Shown here: positions 41,301-51,060 of the stretch, one piece after another
Layout: every line of letters starts with the position of its first letter
Numbering within the stretch: the first letter of the stretch is position 1
Origin: Aphis gossypii
Taxonomy: Eukaryota > Arthropoda > Insecta > Hemiptera > Aphididae
DNA length: 64,000 nt
NCBI RefSeq assembly: GCF_020184175.1
Contig: NC_065531.1
Location: forward strand, 79,082,604-79,146,603
Direction: 5' to 3'
Translations under genes and position numbers: made by a program
Notes under the pieces: generated by a model
Databases searched by the model: none
What the model was told of the DNA's origin: nothing
Seen by the model: only the letters and a program-made list of their open reading frames with translations

Positions 41301-44300
41301 TGTATTTTAAATATATGTTTAAATCATTTTAATTGACGTTAAAAATAATTTGTAATATCTAGGTGAAGTTAATTTTGATAAACAAATACTGTTTTGTATT
41401 TTTAAGAAATATCATTTTTTATTTATACAATTTTAAACAAAGCATTATTAGTAATTTAAAAAATTGAAAACATCGTTTAAAATTTTGTTGAAATACCTGA
41501 ATTCCATGAAAATTAGTACTTCTAAGTTCTAATATCTTTTAGAATGCTGTAAGAACAACTCATATGAAATTAATTTTTAAGCTTTTATTTCAAGAAGGTA
41601 TCAACTTTTAAAAATTTAAAAATTTCAACAAACATTATAAAACTAATTAATTCATGGCTCTACTCGGAGTTATAGTATAGTATTATATTATGTTATTTAA
41701 TCTACCTTTATAAAACTTTTATTTAAAATAATAATATCTGCCAATGAACAGTGTACATTTTTTTATTTAACAAACATTATAATTAAAAATTACAACGGAT
41801 TTATGTTATACAACCCTAATAAGCCATGCTTGTGGCGGAGTAATGGGTAATGGGTAAATTAGTTATTATGTTTCAGTATGCATATAAAGTAGTATATTTA
41901 CAAATATTATAATTAAACTAAAATACTTAAAGACTATTTACAGTTTATATAACAGCCAGTTAACAATAAACATGTATAGTTAATTTTATTATTTATGTAC
42001 ATTATTAAAAATAAATTTCTTCAGGTATAATGGCATAAAATTAAAATAAACTCGGCCAAATAATCCAAGAATTTTTTCCTATAGTTAGTTTTCTGTGCCT
42101 CACGTGCATATCATGAGCTATATGATATATTATGAATATTATAATTATATATTTTAAACTGTTCTTGATTGATTCAGTATAAAAAATTAGTTATTCATAA
42201 ACTTGAATGTAATAGAATGTTAATTAATTAATGATTTATTTGATTCCGTATACATCCATTCAAAATCTTCTTGTTAAGATATATTCGCATTGCAACATTT
42301 TGTTATTGTATCTCGAGCGGCCTTTGTGCGTGGACATTACAGCCACTCTATATTATTAGACCATATTGGAGAATTGATTTGTATGGAACTTAATACACCA
42401 TGTATACATCATAATTTCTGAAAGTATAATATTTTGATTCATTAAATATATCTAAATTAATTATAGTTTACTATTTCTTAAAACTATTTTTTACTTAAAA
42501 CGAAAATTAATAAAACTCCCTCCTTCTTTTAGAAGTACCACCTAGATAAAATTATCTATCAAAAACCACAATATATTCACTCTATTTAAGGTGAACGCAG
42601 AATTAAAAAAAAAAAACATACGTACACATGTAAAACCAATACGTTTATATCTTTGCTCAAAATCTTAAATCCATGATTAGTTTTATTTTAAGTAAAATAA
42701 AATATTGGTTTTGAAGTACCTATTTAAATTGCGCACTGAATTTTTATTTGGATATTATAGGTGTCCAAGTTGTTTTAGCCAATGTTTTTACTTATCAAGT
42801 GTCAATAATTAAATTGTAAATTTATTCAGTAATACTAAATATTGTAGATGAAATGTAATTTATTTTTACATTGAACGGTTTCCACTTATTATAATTTACT
42901 TTTTCTTATTAAAATTCTCCTGCAGACCGCTTACTGTAATTTTATTATTATGAGTAAAAATCATAAGTTCTCCTAATCACATATTTTTTTTATCCAGACT
43001 GCGTGATAAATATATGTTTGATGAATAATAAAACATGTATTAAATCGGGAATCAAATTATTGAAACCTTTGAAATTAGATTTAAAACATTGCTCAACCAA
43101 CTAACCTCGATTTTAATGATTCTTTTGAGCTTCTGTGAAACTTAATTTTCTTTTACAAATGTTGGTAGTATTAAGCGACGGATGCTGCTTGTAGCCGTGC
43201 ATTTTTAACAATCATGACTCGACAACGACTCAATAACTCTGTGTTTCGTCGTTAAAAAATAAATTAGGTTCCAAATTCCATTATGAAATGTCGGGAAATG
43301 CGTTTAAATTTTAATAGCTACTACCCTACGAGTTGCGTAGTGCCTGCAATATGCGCATTGTATAGTTAAAGTAGATTAAATAATTTTTGTTTCTAGTTAG
43401 CGGGATAATTTTTTTCTTTTTATTCTCCTATTTAATTGTTCAAAGAAATTAAAATTAAATATTCTTAACATTTTATATAATTATTCCTTTGTATTATCCG
43501 AGTTTAATTTAAACCCTACACCCGTTCCAAATACATTATATTACTAGATTGTTTTGATAATATACCTAATCAAAAAAAAAAAAAAAATCTAGGAAAATTT
43601 TATTAATTAATTTTAATTGAAATGTCTGTGTAACAGATTCGGCTGCCTATACAGAATGTATTTACAAATTGTTATTGAGTTTACATTTCAATCATATTCT
43701 CAGAATAAAATTTGATTGGTTTTTTTCTTTTATATCTGTATAGTTAATGTATCTCCCATAGAGTAAAACGAAATTTTTAATCGGAATTCTATGTAGGACT
43801 AAAAATATTGATTTATAGATCATTTGTATTTGTCGTAAAATGTTTTTTTTAGTATTATTATCATATTATGTAATTCATATCGTGTCGACTATATGTCAGT
43901 GATCAGAAATGAAAATGTTTTCGATAAAACAAAATTGACGACATGCGTATCTAATATGAGAAAATTAAATTATCCTTCCGATTACAATGTATATAATATT
44001 ATATACGTTATATAAATATGAATACGATGCACGGAACGAAAGACAGTTGAACTATCACATGCATTGCAATTATGTTAATGAGATAGTCGACTGTCGGTTG
44101 AAAAGTTTAAATACTTGCGATTCTGGTAGTGTATCAATTTTATACATAATGTATTAATGGTTGTATACATATATCTAAAATAGTTAGTTTTCTGTGACTA
44201 AGAAGTGATATTCCTAGGTAAATGTTCATGTTTTACTCAGATTTTATCAACCCATGTAGTATAATGTAGTGTACTTTGTAAATTTGAAAAATAAATTATA

Positions 44301-44503
44301 AATTACGAAAGTGAGGAAGTTTAAATAAATTAATAACTGTGTTGTATCCCAACTACTATGGGAACCTTTAAATAATCTATATATACATTTATAGTTGAGG
44401 CTGTTCTTCATCTTACTTTCTTCGCAGAAATTCTTAAACATCAGAAAACGTGCAACGCGTACTTCATTTTGATCGGAAGTGACGTAGCTTACTAAATATA
44501 TAA

Positions 44504-44535
<32 letters not shown>

Positions 44536-44626
44536 GCGTAAAAGAGACCGTCGTCGTACTGCTCTACGTTTTTAATATTATATATATGCACTCGTGGATG
44601 ATAACGCGGTATTACCTACGGGTTAA
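38395..44626. other. Intron-like DNA after the 38-kb exon
   Basis: The first 300 bases are GC-richer and include a short stem (AGCCGTG at 38462-38468 against CACGGCT at 38482-38488). After that the sequence is AT-rich with no supported exon. A 134-codon frame at 39825-40229 starts at TTG and looks random. AT microsatellite at about 44496-44535. Confidence 0.45.
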
Positions 44627-44703
44627 TATAAAAGCGGTCTGCTTGACATCATAAGTTTTCCCAAGATTGGCCGAAGAAAATTATCGTTTTACCAGAGTCC
44701 TCT
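44627..44703 (+). promoter_or_regulatory. TATA promoter with short first exon and strong donor
   Basis: TATAAAAG at 44627-44634 is a near-ideal TATA box followed by GC-richer DNA. About 70 bases downstream a strong donor, TCCTCT|GTAAGTATG, begins at 44704. Transcription starting about 30 bases after the box would give a non-coding first exon of roughly 45 nt (about 44658-44703). It contains no ATG. This compact box-exon-donor order is what an alternative promoter for a downstream coding exon would look like. Natural targets are exons to the right. Confidence 0.4.
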
Positions 44704-46046
44704 GTAAGTATGCAATATATTTACATGGCATAAACTCGGTCTGTACAGACTTTCAGGTCAAGGTGGTCTCTGTCCGTATTGTATATAGTATAGGTACTCG
44801 TGGGACTGTGAATTCGTACGATATTTTTGGCGTTTTGCGGTCGATCAGTCCCAAGAAACGACATGATCTCGTGATGTCCATCACGCTATCTATTCTCAAA
44901 TATTTTCATACACTCAGTCTTGTTCGTCTCCACTCCCCGAACTTAAATGTCGTTCCGCAGAACTCAGATATATTATAAATAATAAACTAGACATCGAAAA
45001 ACCGTCATGTTAGTCGAAGACTCTGTAATGTGAAATTATTTAACCCCCATGCAATATAATAATATTGTTTAGTATTTATAATAACTATATAAGACAAGTA
45101 TAAATTAATTTAATTTAAGTAGCGCTCTTATAAATTTGGATTGTTCACCTTGAATATCTCTGTATACAATTTGTTGTCATTTCTTTCTTCAATATCATAG
45201 GCACGATTATTATAAATTATAGGTAACCACAGTTTGTTCGCGAAAGAAGCTGTAAATACGTTCCCCACTATTTATGTTTTGTATTCTCCCTATAAAGTCG
45301 ACTGACGTGTGGTTATCGTTTTATTTTTGAGGTCGAGTCTACGAGTTATTTTCTATTAGTACCTAAAACCTATTTACGTCGGTCTTATGTGTAAATATAC
45401 GTTTATATAATGTAATAAATAGCTTATTAAATACCGCAATGTCAAACGTATATCGATCCCCTTCTATTTAATCCTTCTCACTGATAATTAAGGAGTTCTG
45501 TGAGGATTGAATATCTATCTTCAGAGTCCTGGAAACCACATATGATATCACGTCATGGTTTATTAATTTAGAATTATCTCGTCTTTGTACATATTACAAA
45601 TGCAATTTGTAAAATAATTAAGAACGGTCAGGTCATATTTAAAACGGTAAGTATATAGTAAGTATCTCACTATACTCGTATTTCTATCGTCACGAATACC
45701 TATATTATGTATTCTAATACAATATTATTTTATGCACGTTTTACACGCACAACGTAAGTCCTAACAAGTGTAAAACGAATATTATTTGAACTGCACGTAG
45801 GTAACTGACATGTATATGTAGGCGCTTTAGCAACAGGCCGTCTGTTGATTCAACCTGTACGTATAATATCTGTTGAATATATATATACGTAAATATTCGA
45901 AGTACGGTGGTTAACCCTTCACTGACGTTGTTCCTTTTACGTGACATTTTTTTTCTCAAGTATCGGAATTAGTCGATTTCGTGTTGTTACTAAGCATCTA
46001 CATATTGCGTGTACAATATATATATATTTTTTTTTGCTTATAATAA
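44704..46046. other. Intron-like spacer between two promoters
   Basis: Mixed AT-rich and moderately GC-rich DNA. A further strong donor-like site, AAACG|GTAAGTAT, lies at 45647 without a clear exon before it. The 103-codon frame at 44667-44978 starts at TTG and crosses the donor at 44704, so it is not called as a gene. Confidence 0.4.
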
Positions 46047-46054
46047 TATATAAG
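46047..46054 (+). promoter_or_regulatory. TATA box TATATAAG
   Basis: TATATAAG followed directly by the GC-richer CTCGTCGCACTCTG. A start about 30 bases downstream (near 46080) would launch a leader of about 1.3 kb into the Q/H-rich exon at 47362. The change from AT-rich to GC-rich sequence at this point supports a promoter. Confidence 0.4.
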
Positions 46055-46415
46055 CTCGTCGCACTCTGTTTATTTGTCGTCGCTGTGTATAGTGTTTAAG
46101 AAACTTTTGTGTAAACGGTCATTTGTTTAAAAGCTGCAAATCTTGAAAAAATATTCGTCGTGAAAGGAAAAAAAAAGCAAGAAGAAAAAAAAACAGACAT
46201 TGTGTACCTACAAACTAAAAGTGCAAATATATCAAACTTCAATAGGAAAAGTTTGAATAGAAACGTTAATAAATATAAAGAAGAAGAAGAACAACGGCGA
46301 CGAAGAAAAAAATGTTTTCTGTTATGACGGTTTTCGGAGGACCCGCGTGAACAATACTTTTTTTTATTATTTTTTCGCTTGTCGTTCGCGTTGACGGTCG
46401 CGTACGTTTAGTTGG

Positions 46416-46490
46416 ATGGCGGCGGCGGCGGCGGGTTTAAGCAACGCGTTTTCGAGCAGGACTCGGAGGAAAGTTCGCGCCGTGTTATAA
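46416..46490 (+). CDS. Upstream ORF, 24 codons
   Basis: The ATG starts a GCG run encoding five alanines, then GLSNAFSSRTRRKV, and ends at TAA just before an ATG/AT-repeat stretch. It sits in the putative leader. Its context has a G at +4. It most likely acts, if at all, as a translation-controlling uORF. Confidence 0.25.
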   Translation: MAAAAAGLSNAFSSRTRRKVRAVL

Positions 46491-46853
46491 TGTCGTTTCG
46501 CATTATATATATATATATATATATATATTATTATATTATACATATTTTTATCGCATTAATTGCGGACGCATTTGTTTTGGTTAATAACCTATTATCGTCA
46601 CACTCACAAACACACGGTCTTACACATGTACACAAACACACACAAACACACGCACAAGCACAAACACTCGCGCTCGCACACACACACACACATACGCACA
46701 CTGTTCACTTACACTTGCACACATTACGCGGAATCACCAGGTGGGTGTGCGGTGGCGGAGTGTTGGATATCCGTGTGTACGCGTGTGTCCGCTCGTGTGC
46801 ATGTGCGCGCGAATAGGTACACGCCGCGGGCGGAGAGCGCCTCCCCGCCACCG

Positions 46854-47081
46854 ATGGGCGTACCTGTGCGCTCGCCGAGCGGCGCATGCGCGCAGGTCGG
46901 CGCGCCGTCGACGCCGCCGACCGCGACACACACACACACACACACACCGGACCCCGTTCGGGACGACGCCGTCGCGACCAGTGCGATCAGAGTCCGCATC
47001 AGTACCGGATCTTCTCCGCTACACTCCGACGTGCGCGCACACACCACTTTTTCTCTTTTTCGTCTTTTTTTTTTTCTCTAA
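46854..47081 (+). CDS. Upstream ORF, 75 codons
   Basis: ATG in CCACCGATGG opens MGVPVRSPSGACAQVG and continues through a CA-encoded His/Thr run to a Phe/Leu-rich end coded by the pyrimidine tract. It lies within the putative leader, 281 bases before the Q/H exon frame opens. It is open in a different frame from the Q/H exon and stops before it, so it would be a uORF unless an intron joins them. The His-Thr run and poly-Phe end look like translated repeat, which lowers confidence. Confidence 0.2.
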   Translation: MGVPVRSPSGACAQVGAPSTPPTATHTHTHTPDPVRDDAVATSAIRVRISTGSSPLHSDVRAHTTFSLFRLFFFL

Positions 47082-47361
47082 TTTTATTCTTTTCCCTTTC
47101 GTTTCTCGTCGTTTTCTGTCCACGCACGCAACAAACCCAACGGCCTAGCCCCATCTCACGCACGCGCCAACACAAATACACACCGACAGACAGACACTCT
47201 GAAACGCAACAAACAGCACGCACGTCGACGCATAAACGCTGACCGCCGAAACCGTCCGACGACCACGACTGCAGACACATCGGACGACTGCAGCAGCTGC
47301 AGGTGCGTGTTATATTCTTTGGTACGGCGTTTTACACACGGGCGCGGACATCCCGCGATAA

Positions 47362-47691
47362 CGTCGTCGCGCAAACGCCGCGCTCGCGAGCTCTGCAGCA
47401 GCAACAAAGGCCGACATCACTCCGACAGCCGCAAACGTCGATGCGATCGTCCGGTTGACCGGCCGGTCCAAGTACACAGTACCCCGTTTACCCGTCACCG
47501 TGTTTGCCGCCCGGCGGGCCCCGGTCGACGCGCCATCAGCAATCACGTACTGCTACACGTACCCGGGGGCACTGCACGTAGCCGGAGAGCAACAGCCGCC
47601 GCCGTTGCGGACTTGTTGCGCGCACTGTTGCTCGCCCGCCGCCGCCTGCACCACCGCCGCCGCCACAGCCACAGCGTACCATCACGTATAT

Positions 47692-47723
<32 letters not shown>

Positions 47724-48009
47724 GCATCACCACCACCAGCATCCGCAGTTGCCGCCGCCGCCGCCGCCGCAACCGTTGCATCAGTATCAGTTGGCCGTCG
47801 CCGTGACGCCGCAACCGAAGACGCCGCACGTCGCAGGTGGCCAGCTGTACCACTTGCAGGCCAACAATAACGCGCCGTATCACCACCACCACCAGCCGCT
47901 GCAGCTTCAGCGACCGGCGCAACAGTACGCGGAATCCGTCACGACGGCACCACCGACGGCCACTATTGCCACGCCGGCAGCAGACGCCGTGCAAGACGAC
48001 GTGGAAATG
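47362..48009 (+). CDS. Gln/His/Pro-rich N-terminal exon, no in-frame AUG
   Basis: The frame is open from just after a TAA at 47359 to a strong donor, GAAATG|GTGAGT (GT at 48010), 216 codons ending in phase 0. Counting from 47362, residues 111-121 are eleven Gln, then four His, then a PQL-hexaproline stretch, a further HHHH block near residues 173-177, and an acidic end (QDDVEM). Mixed CAG/CAA and CAT/CAC codons suggest selection on the protein and not a plain microsatellite. There is no ATG in this frame before the final codon, so translation must come from an upstream exon through an internal acceptor (CTCTGCAG ending 47398 is one option), from a non-AUG start, or across a sequence error. 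Such low-complexity N-termini are typical of transcription factors and RNA-binding regulators. An isoform-specific exon of an E75-like gene is one unproven possibility. Confidence 0.5.
47692..47736 (+). repeat. CAG/CAA-CAC coding repeat (polyQ-polyH)
   Basis: Eleven glutamine codons (CAG and CAA mixed) followed by four histidine codons, inside the Q/H-rich exon. Length is likely variable between individuals. Confidence 0.85.
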
Positions 48010-50340
48010 GTGAGTGTGTCCTCGCCGGCCGGCGAGACTTAAACAAAATAGCTGATAATGACGATGATAATAATATTATATATTATGTGTGTACCCGTTT
48101 GTTATCGTTTTTACTCTCTCTCTCGCGACAACAAATTTATGCCTGTCGTCTGGCCGTCCGTCCCGCCCCCGCCGTCTGGCCTGCCGTCAATCACTTATAT
48201 ATTATTCCTTTCCCCGCCGCCGACGGGATTGTTTGAATTTTGCCGAGAGAAGTTTTGAAACCGTCCGCCGACGATGTATATATATGTTAAGATTACGACG
48301 GACCGATGATATTAGAGCTTAATATTATATATACTCGATTATTAGCAATCGTCGTTATGCGTATTATATATTGTGTTTCTCGCTCGCATATTATAATATG
48401 TACATTTATTATATATATAAATTGGACGTTTTAGTTTGTTGGAGTTTGCTCGAGTTTGTTTTGCGTTCGTTCGTTTAACTTGCTCGATGCTGTCGGATAT
48501 ATTTCGCCGGATGATTGACGAGGAAATCCTTCTCCTTTAAATTCGTAAATATTTACTCGACGATACTTTTTTTCTTTTTTTTTTTTTTCGGTCGCTCGCT
48601 CGGCCCCGCACTACAACAACTCGGTAGAACTGCGGTAACATTTATATGTGTGCCCGACATTCATGAATTTTGTATTTTCAATAAGCCCACGGAACTGCAC
48701 TTTTTGCGGCAGAATTGTAAAAACCGCACGCGCACTCGGCGGTCGTCGTGCATTTTTTATTACCCCGGAATCGAAATTTTGATGTAAGACTGCGGCTGTT
48801 GCTGCTGCTATACGGTAGCATATTCTACGGATCCCATTAATTTTGTTAAATAGTTTATCGCGTATAATTATTTCTGCGATGTTATTTTGTTATTATAGAT
48901 GTAAAAAAAAAATGTACGTTTTAAAAATTAAGTGATTTTTAATTCACCTGTAATCGGTTTTGTTATCAAACAATAGAAATATGTTATAATTCAAAATTAT
49001 TTTCGAGTAAATTCGTGCTAAACGTTCAAGGCTGATGTAACTGCAAGTGTTGAAGCTCATCAATACGTTCGTGGACGTTTATGCTTTATTAAAAAAAAAA
49101 AAAAAAAATGTTATCTGTATGGTAGAAATGGCACGATCACAATTCAATTGTTGTTATCAAAGCGATTATTTCGACTTTATAGTTATTTCGTTATTAATTT
49201 AATACAACAATATAATGTGGTGGAAACGATGCCTCTGCGTCTTTTTGAAATTGAATTGAAATTCCGCACCTTTTGAGAACGTTTGCGTAATAAAACTATG
49301 TATATATAGTAGTGCCTATATATTATTATCTTATTGTTGTTGGTTCAATATTTAATATTAAATCTCTTCGATTCTCATCGCGATTATTATCGCGTTTGTA
49401 AATAGTCGGTGGGTTGATGTATTATTTACACATATATATTTATCCAGAGTTCAATTTTGTTTTTTTTTTCGTTTACCTGATACGATAAAACAACACGACG
49501 TGCACCACCCTGTATATTATACATTTTAAATGTTACGTTTGCTATCTCGAAAAGTGCCTCTATAATGAATTGCTTGACTGATGGCGGTAGCATTGTTATC
49601 AAATTATGTCATTATGTAGGTATACCTAATCAAACGGCGTAGAGTTATCCCGTATTTAAACGTATTTTCTAATTTCGTGTACATATTTGGTTATTTTTTA
49701 TTTTTAAAAATCACGTAATAATTTTGAGTTTGCAGGGGTAGCAGCGAGGGTTGATCGGATAAGCCATATACTCGTGGTACCACTATATTTTATCATAATC
49801 ATATTACATATTATGTAGGTTTAGCGTATACGGTCTGACAAATCACGTGCGATAGGTGACGCAGCTAGCTTAGTTAAAAAATTAGTTATAGTAAGTAGGT
49901 ATATATTACAAGTATATCATGTACGTGTGAAAAAAATTGCCCGTCGATGACGCGCGTGAAGTTGACGTTTTTAAAATTAAAACGAATTGGGTTCACGGTG
50001 GCCGAGGTAAAAATCGAACGCACTCTTTCGTCTTCGCCGGCAAGTCTCTTTTCAATATTATAATAATGATTATTTTTATTTTGTATATTCCGTTTTATCG
50101 CTATCGATCCGTAAACAAATTTTAACAGAATAAAAACAAACCGTATAGATATGATGAGGTGTAGCACAGATTTCAGCGTTTCTATATTCGCAGATATAAC
50201 TCATCTCTACCGACTCTACCATCACTGTCGTTGTCACAGTCACTTGTTCATTATGTTCCTATGCGCTCATAAGTCGTAATAATTTATATTGTATACGTCC
50301 ATAGAATATTATATATCTGTCCGAAACGCGCCGCACGAAT
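48010..50340. other. Intron-like DNA after the Q/H exon
   Basis: The first 700 bases remain CpG-rich (CCCGCCCCCGCCG near 48165), then AT-rich DNA follows with an A run at about 49090-49107. A weak acceptor-like GTTTGCAG at 49731-49738 is followed by one open frame but no good donor. No gene is called. Confidence 0.45.
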
Positions 50341-51060
50341 TCAATTCGTCGTCGTAGCCGCCGCCGCCGCCGTGTCGTGTCCTCGTCTTCCGCCGTGACC
50401 ATCGCCGCCGCCGCCGCCGCAATAGCACCACCGGCGGTTACCCGTGTTCTCTATACCGCATCCTCTAGATCACCATACACATTACCGGGTAACCGGTAAT
50501 TTTCGTCCGTACGTAATATACAAATGTATATTATATGTATGTATGTGTGTGTGTGTGAGTACTTGTGTACTTGCACGGTGTAATTTTCTACGACAACGGT
50601 CGATGGTCATTACGTGCGGCGATGGTTACTCTCGCGTGTCTCTCGGGACCGCGGGAATCTCCCGCTCACCCGGCATGCCTTCGGTCGGTACTCCGAATCC
50701 GGTGGTGGTGGCGGTGGTAGGGGTGCAGGTGAAGGAGGGTTCGGTGTTTAATGTTAATCTGCTCGAGATCACGGCCGTCCGATGCCTCGTGATATTCCCC
50801 CGCCTAGACTCGACCGTCTACTTAGACGGCGGCTATGAACGCGCCAAGGTGAACGCGCGCACAAAGTGTGTGCCCCACCCCCTCACCATCGTCACGGCGT
50901 TCGGCCACTTCCATATTTCATTTTGGGTTTTTGTTTTTTTTTTTCTATTCTTTTTTCTAGTGCACGCCCACCAACCGTAATAATAATAGATGCGAGAGAT
51001 AATAGTTTCGATAATGTATATCTAAAATATGTATATATATGTGTGTATGTATATGTGCCG
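50341..51060 (+). promoter_or_regulatory. CpG-rich island ending at a strong donor
   Basis: CCGCCGCCG runs at 50358-50420 and generally high CpG content suggest another promoter island. It contains a candidate coding first exon (50603-50728), and the strong donor GTGCCG|GTAAGTACT at 51061 could end a longer non-coding first exon. Confidence 0.35.
50603..50728 (+). CDS. Candidate alternative first coding exon, 42 codons
   Basis: ATG at 50603 (G at +4, T at -3) opens MVITCGDGYSRVSLGTAG, continues Gly/Ser/Pro/Val-rich, and reaches the donor GTGCAG|GTGAAG after exactly 42 codons, phase 0, the same phase as the exons at 38394 and 48009. The frame stays open past this donor to 50980, with another weak donor, CCAAG|GTGAAC, at 50849. 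GTGAAG lacks the preferred G at +5, so the boundary is uncertain. No domain is recognised. It could be one more N-terminal variant of the same gene or a chance frame in GC-rich DNA. Confidence 0.25.

Larger units (their letters stand above)
46080..47361 (+). other. Long putative 5' leader with upstream ORFs and CA repeats
   Basis: Region between the TATA box and the Q/H-rich open frame. It contains A-rich stretches, an AT repeat (46504-46528), CA arrays (about 46676-46695 and 46926-46947), several AUG-started short frames, and a long pyrimidine tract (about 47048-47118) followed by its first AG at 47148-47149, which could be an acceptor. Leaders of this size with upstream ORFs are known in insect hormone-response genes. 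The left boundary is inferred from the TATA position. Confidence 0.35.

Noticed and set aside
44247..44591. 114-codon minus-strand frame
   Set aside because: Contains a Tyr-Ile run from the AT repeat and has no domain. The middle is less repetitive but lacks convincing splice sites.
46560..47407. Several overlapping long frames on both strands around the CA arrays
   Set aside because: Mostly GTG/TTG starts and His-Thr or Cys-Val repeats from CA/GT arrays. Only the two AUG-started + strand uORFs are kept, at low confidence.
47307..47870. 187-codon + strand frame overlapping the Q/H exon
   Set aside because: Starts at GTG and reads the CAG tract as poly-Ala/Thr with Arg-rich flanks. The Q/H frame has mixed synonymous codons and reaches a strong donor, so it is preferred.
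47536..47994. 152-codon minus-strand frame through the CAG tract
   Set aside because: Poly-Leu and poly-Gly/Arg mirror of the Q/H exon, no domain, antisense shadow.
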